In this document: positions 41,015-49,737 of the stretch, piece by piece
Layout of the letters: every line of letters starts with the position of its first letter
Numbering within the stretch: position 1 is the first letter of the stretch
Assembly: GCF_040545425.1 (NCBI RefSeq)
Contig: NZ_JBEPLW010000011.1
DNA from: Bhargavaea ullalensis
GTDB taxonomy: Bacteria > Bacillota > Bacilli > Bacillales_A > Planococcaceae
DNA: 64,000 nucleotides
Direction: 5' to 3' (one strand)
The notes under the pieces: generated by a model
Seen by the model: only the letters and a program-made list of their open reading frames with translations
What the model was told of the DNA's origin: nothing
Databases searched by the model: none
Translations under genes and position numbers: made by a program

Positions 41015-41446
41015 ATGAACAATCCGGCGGAAGGAAGAGCCGCTGCCATCCGGCTCATCTCGACGATCACGCAGCCGGGTGAGCCCCCGGCGAAGCATAT
41101 CGTGAAAGCGGACGGGCATCTGATCGAGCGGGGCGGCCGGCTGTGGCTGCGCTTTGAGGAGAAGATGGACGGCCGTGAAATCCGGACGACTGTCCGCATG
41201 GGACACGACGAAGCGCTCATCATGCGCGGCGGCGACGTGACGATGCGGCTGCCGCTCGTTCTGGGCGAAGAACGGCCCGGCACTTACGGCGTCGGGAAGA
41301 TGGAACTCCCGCTCACGGTGCGGACGCAGACGATGAAATTCGATCCGGCCGGCGGCAAGTTCCTGGCAGTGTACCGGCTCATTTCGGGCGGCCAGGACAT
41401 CGGGACATACGAAGTAGAATTCATTTATTCGGAGGGAAAACAATGA
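41015..41446 (+). CDS. ywiB: YwiB family protein (DUF1934)
   Basis: A 143-residue calycin-like beta-barrel protein: GHLIERGGRLWLRFEEKMDGREIRTTVRMG, GDVTMRLPLVLGEERPGTYGVGKMELPL and YEVEFIYSEGKQ at the end, the pattern of DUF1934/YwiB. Function is unknown; it is nearly always upstream of argS. ATG 41015 follows GGAGG at 7 bases. Its stop overlaps the argS start (ATGA). Confidence 0.83.
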   Translation: MNNPAEGRAAAIRLISTITQPGEPPAKHIVKADGHLIERGGRLWLRFEEKMDGREIRTTVRMGHDEALIMRGGDVTMRLPLVLGEERPGTYGVGKMELPLTVRTQTMKFDPAGGKFLAVYRLISGGQDIGTYEVEFIYSEGKQ

Positions 41447-43113
41447 ACATTGTGGAACAGGTGCAGCAGCAGTTGAAAGACGCAATCGGAGCGGCCGTCG
41501 AAAAATCCGGCTTTGCGGAAGAAACTGCACTGCCGGAAGTCATGATCGAAACGCCGAAAAACAAAGACAACGGCGACTATGCGACGAACATTGCGATGCA
41601 GCTGACGAAAATCGCAAAAAAGCCGCCGCGCGCAATTGCCGAAGCCATCATCGCGAACCTTAACACGGACAGCACGCCGATCCGCTCGGTGGACATCGCC
41701 GGCCCCGGCTTCATCAACATCACGCTGAAGCCGGATTATCTCGGCGAAGTGGTCAAGGATGTTCTGGAAAAAGGGGAGGACTTCGGCCGGAGCAATGCCG
41801 GCGGCGGCGAAAAGGTCCAGGTTGAGTTCGTTTCCGCGAACCCGACGGGCGACCTGCACCTCGGCCATGCCCGCGGCGCCTCCCTCGGCGATTCCCTCTG
41901 CAACGTGATGGACTTTGCCGGGTATGACATGTCCCGCGAATACTACATCAACGATGCGGGCAATCAGATCAACAACCTTGCGAAGTCGATCGAAGCCCGC
42001 TACTTCCAGGCGCTCGGCAGGGAAGCGGAGATGCCGGAAGACGGCTACTATGGCCAGGACGTCATCGACATCGCCGAAGCATTGGCGAAAGAGCACGGCG
42101 ACAGATTTGCGGACATGCCGGAAGAAGAGCGGTTCCAGTGGTTCCGCAAGCACGGCCTCGGCGTCGAACTCGACAAGCTGAAGCAGGACCTCGCCGCCTT
42201 CCGGGTGAATTTCGATGTCTGGTTCTCCGAAACGTCCCTTTACGAGGACGGCAAGATCGACAAAGCGCTCGACAAACTCAAAGAGAACGGCCATGTGTTC
42301 GAGGAAGACGGCGCCACCTGGTTCCGCTCGACCGACTTCGGGGATGACAAAGACCGCGTGCTTATCAAGCAGGACGGGTCCTACACTTATCTTCTTCCGG
42401 ACATCGCCTATCATGAAGACAAGCTCCAGCGCGGGTTCGACAAGCTCATCAACATCTGGGGTGCCGACCACCACGGCTACATTCCGCGCATGAAGGCGGC
42501 AATCGAAGCGCTCGGCTACGACAAAGACACGCTTGAGGTGCTCGTCGCCCAGATGGTCCAGCTTTACAAAGACGGCGAAAAGTTCAAGATGAGCAAGCGC
42601 ACCGGCAAGGCGGTCACGCTCCGTGAGCTCGTCGACATGGTCGGCCTCGATGCGGTCCGCTACTTCTTCGTCATGCGTTCCGGCGACTCCCAGATGGACT
42701 TCGACCTCGACCTCGCCGTCTCGCAGTCCAATGAAAACCCGGTGTACTATGCGCAATATGCCCATGCCCGCATCTGCTCGATCCTGCGCCAGGCGGACGA
42801 TGCCGGACTGTTCGCTTCGACGGATCATGTGGACCGGCTGCTGGATTCCGAGAAGGCGCTTGATCTCATGCGCAAGCTCGGCGACTTCCCGCAGGTCGTG
42901 GCCGACGCCGCCAAATTGCGTGCGCCTCACCGTGTGGCGACGTATATCCATGAACTTGCCGCCGCATTCCATACGTTCTACAGCACCGACAAAGTCGTCG
43001 ATCCGGACAACCAAGAACTGTCCGAGGCGCGCCTCGCCCTCGTCACGGCAACCCGCACCACCATCGCCAACGCCCTCCGCCTCATCGGCGTCGACGCCCC
43101 GGTCAGGATGTAA
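41443..43113 (+). CDS. argS: Arginyl-tRNA synthetase
   Basis: A 556-residue class I aminoacyl-tRNA synthetase. Seen: N-terminal additional domain (about 1-110), the HIGH-like motif TGDLHLGHARGASLGD at about 133-148, WGADHHGYIPRMKAAIEALG, the KMSKS-like KFKMSKRTGKAVTLREL at about 383-399, and the DALR anticodon domain (YAQYAHARICSILRQ onward). Overlaps ywiB by four bases; a terminator follows. Confidence 0.96.
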   Translation: MNIVEQVQQQLKDAIGAAVEKSGFAEETALPEVMIETPKNKDNGDYATNIAMQLTKIAKKPPRAIAEAIIANLNTDSTPIRSVDIAGPGFINITLKPDYLGEVVKDVLEKGEDFGRSNAGGGEKVQVEFVSANPTGDLHLGHARGASLGDSLCNVMDFAGYDMSREYYINDAGNQINNLAKSIEARYFQALGREAEMPEDGYYGQDVIDIAEALAKEHGDRFADMPEEERFQWFRKHGLGVELDKLKQDLAAFRVNFDVWFSETSLYEDGKIDKALDKLKENGHVFEEDGATWFRSTDFGDDKDRVLIKQDGSYTYLLPDIAYHEDKLQRGFDKLINIWGADHHGYIPRMKAAIEALGYDKDTLEVLVAQMVQLYKDGEKFKMSKRTGKAVTLRELVDMVGLDAVRYFFVMRSGDSQMDFDLDLAVSQSNENPVYYAQYAHARICSILRQADDAGLFASTDHVDRLLDSEKALDLMRKLGDFPQVVADAAKLRAPHRVATYIHELAAAFHTFYSTDKVVDPDNQELSEARLALVTATRTTIANALRLIGVDAPVRM

Positions 43114-43128
43114 TCGATAGAACGAATG

Positions 43129-43156
43129 AAAAACCGGCCCGTTGCGGCCGGTTTTT
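43129..43156 (+). terminator. Intrinsic terminator of ywiB-argS
   Basis: AAAAACCGGCC / GGCCGGTTTTT stem with a 5-base loop. Confidence 0.87.
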
Positions 43157-43165
43157 CCATAAGTG

Positions 43166-43274
43166 CGGGGAGCGTTATCTTTATCGGGGAGAGCGTTATC
43201 TTTATTACATGGAACGTTATCTTTATCCGGGTGAACGTTATCTTTATCAGGCAAAACCTTATCTTTATCCCGCC
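43166..43274. repeat. 21-bp-step repeat array, family 5 (core GAACGTTATCTTTATC)
   Basis: Five C[G/C]TTATCTTTAT cores start at 43173, 43194, 43215, 43236 and 43257, exactly 21 bp apart, with short variable filler. The reverse complement of the same core (GATAAAGATAACGTT) forms another five-copy, 21-bp array at 60189-60297. It lies between the argS terminator and the cobalamin operon promoter. Confidence 0.93.
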
Positions 43275-43280
43275 CGCCCC

Positions 43281-43310
43281 TCGACAAATTCCGCGGGTTC
43301 TGATTAAATT
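43281..43310 (+). promoter_or_regulatory. Candidate promoter of the cobalamin operon
   Basis: TCGACA (43281-43286), 18-bp spacer, TAAATT (43305-43310), followed by the riboswitch leader. Confidence 0.5.
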
Positions 43311-43325
43311 GAGGAAGAATTGAAT

Positions 43326-43365
43326 ATCCGTCTGCCGGGGTGCCAGCTGCAGCCCGGCGACGGAT
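43326..43365 (+). other. 5-prime hairpin ahead of the cobalamin aptamer
   Basis: ATCCGTC...GACGGAT (43326-43332/43359-43365) with inner GCCGGG/CCCGGC forms a 13-bp stem directly before the aptamer P1. It may insulate aptamer folding or protect the 5-prime end. Confidence 0.55.
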
Positions 43366-43368
43366 GAC

Positions 43369-43613
43369 GCGAAGGTGCCCCGTTCCGGGGGTAAAAGGGA
43401 AGCCGGTGAAAGTCCGGCACGGTCCCGCCACTGTGAGCGGCGCTGCGAACGCAGACGCCCCAAGTCAGGAAACCTGCCTTCGCGGAAACACCCGAATTGC
43501 GCCTGCGAGGACAGGCCGGTGTGGCACGGCGCCTGTCTCGGCAGGCTGCGGTCGTTTTTCCGCATGCCGTCCTGCCGGTTTGATTGGACCCCCGCCGAGT
43601 GCGGGGGTTTTTC
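43369..43613 (+). promoter_or_regulatory. Cobalamin riboswitch with terminator
   Basis: The aptamer is at 43369-43483: P1 GCGAAGG (43369-43375) pairs with CCTTCGC (43477-43483); the core contains AAAAGGGAAGCCGGTGAAAG, TCCGGCACGGTCCCGCCACTG (split here as core blocks) and the box AAGTCAGGAAACCTGCC. The expression platform is an intrinsic terminator ACCCCCGC/GCGGGGGTTTTT at 43588-43612. Bound adenosylcobalamin (or a related corrinoid) should stop transcription before btuF, so the whole import and salvage operon is repressed when B12 is plentiful. Confidence 0.93.
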
Positions 43614-43651
43614 GATTCTCGCAAACTTCATCGACAGGGGGAACAGCAACA

Positions 43652-44686
43652 ATGAGCAAGAAATGGATCAAATGGATGGCCGTTTTCCTGGCAGCGCTGC
43701 TTTTGACGGCGTGCGGATCAAACGGAAACAAGGCCGATGAGCCTCAGATGAAACAGGAAGAAGGAACTGCCGACCAGCAGGATGGCGATAAGTCCGGCGA
43801 ACAGGCAACATTCCCTGTGACGGAGACCGACGCGGTCGGCAATGAAATCACGCTTGAACAGGCACCTGAAACCATCGTCTCCATGATGCCGAGCAACACG
43901 GAAATCCTGTTCGGAATCGGAGCGGGAGACAAGGTTGTCGGTGTCAATGATTACGATGACTACCCGGAAGAAGTCCAGGACATCGAAAAAATTGGCGGAC
44001 TTGAATTCAATGTAGAGAAAATCATCGGGCTCCATCCCGATGTGGTTTTTGCCCATGAATCCGGACTCGGAACGGGCGAAGAAGGGCTCCAGCAGCTCCG
44101 TGACGCGGGCCTGACCGTGTTTGTCGTTAAAAATGCGACCAACTTTGAAGAGACATACAGCACCATCAACCAGATCGGCAAACTGACCGGCCATGAAACG
44201 GAAGCCGATGAAGTCGTCGAAGGCATGAAAGCGAAGGTTGCCGAGATCGAAGAAAAGGCGAAAGAAGTGAAAGACGAGAAGAAAGTATTCGTCGAAACTT
44301 CCCCGGCTCCTGAAATCTATGCGCCGGGTGCCGGCACGTTCATGCAGCAGTTCCTCGATATGATCCATGCGGAAAATGTCGCGGGTGACCAGGAAGGCTG
44401 GGTCATGATGGATCCTGAAGAAATCGTCAACCGCAATCCGGATGTGATCATGGTCATGTACGGGGACGACAGCGCGGTCGATGCCGTGTATGACCGCGAA
44501 GGCTTTGACGCAATTGCGGCGATCAAGGACAAACAAGTCGTCCGTGTGGATGAAAACACGACGAGCCGGACGGGTCCTCGCCTTGCAGAAGGCCTGGAAG
44601 CCGTGGCCAAGGCGGTTTATCCCGACATCTTCGGAGAAAGCCAGGCGGATGACCAGGCCGAAGACGAAGACGATCAGGCGGCCTGA
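43652..44686 (+). CDS. btuF: Cobalamin ABC transporter substrate-binding lipoprotein BtuF
   Basis: A 344-residue lipoprotein: basic start, hydrophobic stretch and lipobox LLTACGS (modified cysteine about residue 21), then an acidic linker and a two-lobe helical-backbone domain (TIVSMMPSNTEILFGIGAGDKVVGV...; NVEKIIGLHPDVVFA). It captures corrinoids for BtuCD. The C-terminal tail is very acidic (EDEDDQAA). ATG 43652 follows AGGGGGAA. It is the first gene of the riboswitch-controlled operon. Confidence 0.9.
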   Translation: MSKKWIKWMAVFLAALLLTACGSNGNKADEPQMKQEEGTADQQDGDKSGEQATFPVTETDAVGNEITLEQAPETIVSMMPSNTEILFGIGAGDKVVGVNDYDDYPEEVQDIEKIGGLEFNVEKIIGLHPDVVFAHESGLGTGEEGLQQLRDAGLTVFVVKNATNFEETYSTINQIGKLTGHETEADEVVEGMKAKVAEIEEKAKEVKDEKKVFVETSPAPEIYAPGAGTFMQQFLDMIHAENVAGDQEGWVMMDPEEIVNRNPDVIMVMYGDDSAVDAVYDREGFDAIAAIKDKQVVRVDENTTSRTGPRLAEGLEAVAKAVYPDIFGESQADDQAEDEDDQAA

Positions 44687-44687
44687 C

Positions 44688-45686
44688 ATGAACAAGCGCC
44701 TGTTCGCCTACATCGTGACCACCGCCGTGCTCCTTGCGGCGATCTGGCTCGGCGTGTCGATCGGGACGGTGCGAGTACCGCTCAGGGTGCTGTGGGATCC
44801 GGCAGCGGATGAAACCGCCTCGAACATCCTGTGGAAAATCCGCATGCCGCGCGTTGTGCTCGCGGGGCTTGTCGGAGGATCCCTCGCCATGGCGGGGGCG
44901 GCTTTTCAGGGATTGCTTAAAAACCCGCTTGCGGATCCCTACACCCTCGGAGTGTCGTCCGGTGCCTCGGTGGGCGCCGTGGCGACACTCTTTTTCGGAC
45001 TCGGCCTGTTCGGATCTTACACGCTGCCCGTCTTCAGCATGGCGGGCGCGATGGCGGTGCTGCTGCTCGTCATCGGGTTCTCGAGGGCAGTCGACCGGTC
45101 GCTCAAAATGGAAACGATCATTTTGACCGGCGTCATCTTCGGCTCGTTTCTCGGCTCGCTGCTGTCGCTCATGATCGCGCTCACCGGCGAGGAGCTCCGC
45201 CAGATCATCGGCTGGCTGCTCGGAAGCGTGTCGATGCGCGGCTGGAAATACATCTGGATGGTGTGGCCGTTCATGTTCATCGGCGCGCTTATGCTCTGGC
45301 TTTGCCGCCGGGAGCTCAACGCGATGCTGTTTGGCGAGGAACGTGCGCATCACCTCGGCGTCGATGTCAAAAAACGCAAGTGGATGATCCTCGGCGGCGG
45401 CTCGATCCTGACCGGTTCCGCCGTCGCGGTGTCCGGCACGATCGGATTCGTCGGCCTCGTCGTCCCGCACATGACGAGGATCCTGTGGGGGACCGATCAC
45501 CGGCACCTGCTGCCGCTGTCCCTCATGAACGGAGCGTCGCTGCTGATTCTTTGCGACCTCATCGCACGGACGATCATTTCGCCGACCGAACTGCCGGTCG
45601 GGGTGATCACGTCATTCATCGGCGCGCCGGTGTTTGCATTCATTTTCTACAGACAACGGAGGAAAGGGGCGTTGCGGCATGCTTGA
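44688..45686 (+). CDS. btuC: Cobalamin ABC transporter permease BtuC
   Basis: A 332-residue FecCD-type permease with about ten membrane helices. Seen: WKIRMPRVVLAGLVGGSLAMAGAAFQGLLKNPLADPYTLGVSSGA (the FecCD signature) and GLVVPHMTR near the C-terminus, which docks the ATPase. It begins one base after btuF and overlaps the btuD-cbiZ gene by 8 bases, so translation is coupled. Confidence 0.92.
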   Translation: MNKRLFAYIVTTAVLLAAIWLGVSIGTVRVPLRVLWDPAADETASNILWKIRMPRVVLAGLVGGSLAMAGAAFQGLLKNPLADPYTLGVSSGASVGAVATLFFGLGLFGSYTLPVFSMAGAMAVLLLVIGFSRAVDRSLKMETIILTGVIFGSFLGSLLSLMIALTGEELRQIIGWLLGSVSMRGWKYIWMVWPFMFIGALMLWLCRRELNAMLFGEERAHHLGVDVKKRKWMILGGGSILTGSAVAVSGTIGFVGLVVPHMTRILWGTDHRHLLPLSLMNGASLLILCDLIARTIISPTELPVGVITSFIGAPVFAFIFYRQRRKGALRHA

Positions 45687-47157
45687 GGTAAGAGAACTGA
45701 CGGGCGGATACGGCGATTCGCCGGTCGTCCGCTCGGTATCGTTCGAAGTCGGAAAAGGCGAGATGCTCGGCATTCTCGGACCGAACGGAAGCGGCAAGTC
45801 GACGCTCCTGAAAATGCTGAGCGGACTGTTGCCCGCGGATTCCGGGACGGTGACTGTGGCGGGAAAGACCGTCCGTGAGTATTCGCGGAAAGAGTTTGCC
45901 CGGCAGGTGGCCGTTCTGCCGCAGCTTCAGGCGGATACATTTTCCCATAGCGTCTTTGAAACGGTGGCCCTCGGCCGCTATCCGCACCAGTCGGGACTGT
46001 TCTCGGCCTGGTCGGAGCGGGACGAGCGGGCCGTCGCGGATGCAATGGACAAGATGGGCGTCACCCGCTACCGTGACACGCAGATCGAATTCATGTCAGG
46101 AGGGGAGCGCCAGCGGGTGTTTGTCGCACAGGCGCTTGCCCAGGAAGCGCCGGTCCTGCTGCTGGATGAGCCGACCAATCATCTCGACATCGCCCACCAG
46201 CAACAGCTTCTCGATACGATCCGCCTGCAGGCGACGGAAAACGGACTGACCGTCGTGTCGGTGTTCCATGACATCAACCTGGCTTCGCTTTATTGCGACC
46301 GGCTGCTGCTCCTTGACCGGGGTGAAGTCGCTGCCATCGGCACACCGGACGCGGTGGTCGATGAAGCAAAGATCAATGCCGTTTATTCCGCCCGGGTGAA
46401 GGCGGGCATGCATCCGGAAATCCCGAAGCCGCAGATCACCCTCCTGCCGGGCGAGGGTCCGCCGGAGCGGAAACGGGCAGTGAAAAAGGAAGACATCAAG
46501 GTATCCGGACAATTCGTACATCTGGATGCCGAGGTGCCGGTCAAGGCCATCTCCTCCGCCGTCCACCAGGCGGGGGCCGGATGGTTCCGCCACTTCGTCA
46601 ACCGGCATGTGGACGCCGGCTACCGATCCGATGATGCAACGGCCGAAATGCGTGACTGGCTGTCAGGCAACGGATTCCCGCTTTCCCAGACGGCCGCCAT
46701 GATGACCGCCGCGATGACGGAGGACGCCGTCATCGGTGAATACGGCACGCCGGATGCCCCTGTCGTCGTCTGCGTGACCGCGGGCGTCGGAAACGCGGTG
46801 GATGCATCGATCGGGGCCGGGCGGGAGATGTATGCCGGCACGATCAACACATGGGTGATCGTCAACGGACACCTTACCGACGAAGCGCTCATCCAGGGGA
46901 TGGTGACGGCAACCGAGGCGAAGACAAAGGCGATGCACGCCGAAGAAGTGCTGGACCCGCTCACCGGCACCGTCGCCACCGGAACCTCGACCGACAGCCT
47001 GCTCATTGCAGCCACTCAGACGGGGGTCCGATATCCTTACGCGGGCACCGTTACGGAACTCGGCGGAGCGATCGGGCGCGGCGTGTACGAATGCACCGTC
47101 CGGGCCATCCGGAAATACCGGGTGCGCAAATCGGCGGCGGAAAGGGACGGACAATGA
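45679..47157 (+). CDS. btuD: BtuD-CbiZ fusion: cobalamin ABC ATPase plus adenosylcobinamide amidohydrolase
   Basis: A 492-residue two-part protein. Residues 1-250 form an ABC ATPase with GPNGSGKSTLL (Walker A), LPQLQADTFSHSVFETVALGR, FMSGGERQRVFVAQAL (signature) and VLLLDEPTNHLD (Walker B). Residues about 290-485 are CbiZ (WFRHFVNRHVDAGYRSDD, VVVCVTAGVGNAVDAS, GTVATGTSTDSLLIAATQ). CbiZ cleaves adenosylcobinamide to adenosylcobyrate and aminopropanol. The same fusion is known in B. subtilis (YvrA). It links import directly with remodelling. ATG 45679 follows AAAGGGG. Confidence 0.9.
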   Translation: MLEVRELTGGYGDSPVVRSVSFEVGKGEMLGILGPNGSGKSTLLKMLSGLLPADSGTVTVAGKTVREYSRKEFARQVAVLPQLQADTFSHSVFETVALGRYPHQSGLFSAWSERDERAVADAMDKMGVTRYRDTQIEFMSGGERQRVFVAQALAQEAPVLLLDEPTNHLDIAHQQQLLDTIRLQATENGLTVVSVFHDINLASLYCDRLLLLDRGEVAAIGTPDAVVDEAKINAVYSARVKAGMHPEIPKPQITLLPGEGPPERKRAVKKEDIKVSGQFVHLDAEVPVKAISSAVHQAGAGWFRHFVNRHVDAGYRSDDATAEMRDWLSGNGFPLSQTAAMMTAAMTEDAVIGEYGTPDAPVVVCVTAGVGNAVDASIGAGREMYAGTINTWVIVNGHLTDEALIQGMVTATEAKTKAMHAEEVLDPLTGTVATGTSTDSLLIAATQTGVRYPYAGTVTELGGAIGRGVYECTVRAIRKYRVRKSAAERDGQ

Positions 47158-48122
47158 TAATGATCCTGAATCACTTGATCGCCTGTCTGGCAGGCTTTGT
47201 CATCGACCGCGTCATCGGTGACCCTCCAGGCTGGCCGCATCCGGTGCGCTGGATCGGCCGGCTGATCGGTTTACTGGACCGGAAGTGGAACCGGGGGCGG
47301 AATCGGCGGTTGAAAGGACTTCTTTTGCTGGCGGTCACGATTTTCGTGTCGGTCCTCGCGGCGTGGGCCGTCATCTGGATTTGCTATAGCCTGCACCGCG
47401 CCGCCGGCATTGCGGCGGAGGCGTTGCTGATCGGGGCCGGGCTGGCACAGAAAAGCCTGGCGTCGGCGGCGATGGATGTTTACCGGCCGCTCCGGCGGGG
47501 CGATCTGCAGCAAGCCCGTGAAAAACTCGGCTGGATCGTCGGGCGCGACACGGATGGACTCACAGAGCCGGAGGTTGTCCGCGGCGTCGTCGAAACCGTT
47601 TCAGAAAACACGTCGGACGGCGTGACGGCGCCGCTGTTCTGGGCCCTCCTGCTCGGCGCGCCGGGGATCTGGGGGTACAAGGCCGTCAATACGCTTGATT
47701 CGATGGTCGGCTACCGGAACGAAAAGCACGGGGAGTTTGGCTTTTTCTCCGCGAAGGCGGATGATGTGCTGAACTGGATCCCGGCCCGGCTGACCGGGTG
47801 GTTGATTTTGGTTTTCACTCACAATAAAGGCGGGCTGCCGCTGAAGGAGCGGTGGCGGCGGTGGCGCCGGGACGCCCGGCGGCATCCGAGTCCGAACAGC
47901 GGCTGGCTTGAGGCGGCGACCGCCTGCCAGCTCGGCGTCGAACTTGGCGGACGCAACTATTACGGCGGCGTCCCATCTGACCGGGCGCGGATGGGCCTGC
48001 CGCTCCGGCCGCTTGCAGCAGCCGACATTCCGGAATCGGTGAACGCCATGCACCGGGTGTCCACGGCATTTCTGATTTTATTTCTTTTGACGGGAGGGGC
48101 TGCGATTGGCATCGTTGCCTGA
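47154..48122 (+). CDS. cbiB: Adenosylcobinamide-phosphate synthase CbiB
   Basis: A 322-residue integral membrane enzyme that attaches aminopropanol or its phosphate to adenosylcobyrate. Seen: DRVIGDPPGWPHPVRWIGRLIGLLD (family start), GRDTDGLTEPEVVRGVVETVSENTSDGVTAPLFWALLLGAPG and YKAVNTLDSMVGYRNEKHGEFG, with about five membrane helices. It overlaps the fusion gene by four bases (ATGA). It uses the products of CbiZ (adenosylcobyrate) and of CobD ((R)-1-amino-2-propanol phosphate). Confidence 0.93.
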   Translation: MIMILNHLIACLAGFVIDRVIGDPPGWPHPVRWIGRLIGLLDRKWNRGRNRRLKGLLLLAVTIFVSVLAAWAVIWICYSLHRAAGIAAEALLIGAGLAQKSLASAAMDVYRPLRRGDLQQAREKLGWIVGRDTDGLTEPEVVRGVVETVSENTSDGVTAPLFWALLLGAPGIWGYKAVNTLDSMVGYRNEKHGEFGFFSAKADDVLNWIPARLTGWLILVFTHNKGGLPLKERWRRWRRDARRHPSPNSGWLEAATACQLGVELGGRNYYGGVPSDRARMGLPLRPLAAADIPESVNAMHRVSTAFLILFLLTGGAAIGIVA

Positions 48123-49188
48123 ACACGGGGCGAACCCCGCACTTTTATACCGGCGGCTCGGGATGGAGGCGCCGGCTGAATTGATTGATTTCAGCGAAAA
48201 CGTAAACCCGCTCGGAATTCCCCGCCGTGTGAAGGAAAGCTGGCCGGCACTGATCGGATCGCTGGCCCATTACCCGCATCCGGACGGTGAACCGTTCCGC
48301 TCGGCGGCGGCCGCGTTTCATGGTGTGCCGCCGGAATGCGTGATGGCGGGAAACGGGGCGGCCGAACTGTTCGCAATCCTTGCCGACCGGTACCGCGGCA
48401 AGCGGGCGCTCCTCATCCATCCGACTTTTTCGGAATACCGGTCAACGCTTGAAGCAAAGGGGGCACATTGCCTGGACCTCGTGACGGATCCTTCAGACCC
48501 GGCCATTCCGCTGCGTGAAATCATGGAAGCGATGGAAACGGCGGACGTCGTGTACCTGTGCAATCCGAACAATCCGACAGGCGTCCGGATTCCGGAAGAC
48601 GATCTTCTGCGGCTGGCCGGGCGGGGGCGCGAAACCGGCTGCGAGCTAGTGATCGACGAAGCATTCATGGACTTCGCCGGCGAGGAGCATTCTTTCATCC
48701 CCCATCTTTCGGACCATCCGCATGTCACCGTCGTCCGTTCCATGACGAAAATGTATGCGATCCCGGGCATCCGGCTCGGCTATATGATCGCCCCGGAAGA
48801 GCGGATTGCAGAGCACCGGATGTCCGCGCCGCATTGGAACGTCAACGGCGTCGCCGCCCGCATCGGCGGGAGTTGCCTGCTTGAAGAGGATTTTCGGCAG
48901 CGGACGATCCGCTACTGCACAGAAGCGAGGGAAGACCTTGCCGCCTTTCTCCGCCAAGCAGGATGCCGGGTGTCAAAAAGCGAAACCAACTACATCAGCT
49001 TCCGGCCGCCGGGGAATCCGGGAGCGCTTTACCGGGCGATGCTCGAAAAGGGAATCGTCCTGCGGCATTCGGAGAACTTCCGCGGCATGGACGGCAACTG
49101 GCTGCGGGCCGGAATCAAGGAAAAGTGGAAAATGGATAGGCTGAAGGAGGCGCTTGCCGGATGGTTCGGGGGAAGATCACCTTTATAA
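48106..49188 (+). CDS. cobD: Threonine-phosphate decarboxylase CobD
   Basis: A 360-residue class II PLP aminotransferase-fold enzyme that converts L-threonine phosphate to (R)-1-amino-2-propanol phosphate, the linker of the nucleotide loop. Seen: IDFSENVNPLGIPRRV, CNPNNPTGVRIP, VIDEAFMDF and the PLP lysine in SMTKMYAIPGIRLGY at about residue 220. TTG 48106 follows GGGAGG and overlaps cbiB by 17 bases. It needs threonine phosphate; no PduX-type threonine kinase gene is in this operon. Confidence 0.88.
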   Translation: MASLPEHGANPALLYRRLGMEAPAELIDFSENVNPLGIPRRVKESWPALIGSLAHYPHPDGEPFRSAAAAFHGVPPECVMAGNGAAELFAILADRYRGKRALLIHPTFSEYRSTLEAKGAHCLDLVTDPSDPAIPLREIMEAMETADVVYLCNPNNPTGVRIPEDDLLRLAGRGRETGCELVIDEAFMDFAGEEHSFIPHLSDHPHVTVVRSMTKMYAIPGIRLGYMIAPEERIAEHRMSAPHWNVNGVAARIGGSCLLEEDFRQRTIRYCTEAREDLAAFLRQAGCRVSKSETNYISFRPPGNPGALYRAMLEKGIVLRHSENFRGMDGNWLRAGIKEKWKMDRLKEALAGWFGGRSPL

Positions 49189-49727
49189 GCGGCGGCGTGC
49201 GGAGCGGCAAAACGGCCTACGCGGAAACCCTGCTGGAAAAGTCGGAATGCGGGCGGCTCGTCTATGTGGCAACCGGGCGTCCGTCCGACCGGGAAATGGA
49301 AGAACGGATCCGCCGTCACAGGCAGGACCGGCTAGACAGCCCCGGCAACTGGGAAACGATTGAGCGTCCGCTCGGTTTGCCGGGCATCCTTCCGTGCTTT
49401 CGTAAGGGAGACGGAGTTCTGATCGACTGCATCACAACCTGGCTTGCCAACGAAATGTATGAAGGAGCCGATTCCGGCCGCCCCTGCCTCAACCGGCTCG
49501 GCTGCATGGAAAAGAAGATCGATGCGCTCATGGATGCGCTGGCGGACCTTTCGTCAGTGGCCGCCGAAGTCGTCGTCGTAAGCAACGAAGTATTGGATGA
49601 GCCGCCGTCCGAATGGACCGAAACCCGGCAGTATGCGGAGCTGCTCGGCGGAATCCACCGGCGGCTCGTCCGGCTTGCCGACCGGGCGATTGAAATGGAC
49701 GCGGGCATCGCACACAGATGGAAGTGA
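49161..49727 (+). CDS. cobU: Adenosylcobinamide kinase/guanylyltransferase CobU (variant)
   Basis: A 188-residue CobU family protein that phosphorylates adenosylcobinamide and then adds GMP. Seen: P-loop ISGGVRSGKTAYAE, VATGRPSD, and RIRRHRQDRLDSPGNWETIE, which holds the guanylylated histidine and the following W. Odd: the usual C-terminal NEVGxGIVP block is replaced by SNEVLDEPPSEW, although the rest of the C-terminus aligns. A second CobU-like gene 2.1 kb downstream has the missing block. ATG 49161 follows AAGGAGG and overlaps cobD by 28 bases. Confidence 0.85.
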   Translation: MVRGKITFISGGVRSGKTAYAETLLEKSECGRLVYVATGRPSDREMEERIRRHRQDRLDSPGNWETIERPLGLPGILPCFRKGDGVLIDCITTWLANEMYEGADSGRPCLNRLGCMEKKIDALMDALADLSSVAAEVVVVSNEVLDEPPSEWTETRQYAELLGGIHRRLVRLADRAIEMDAGIAHRWK

Positions 49728-49737
49728 GGGGAGAGCC

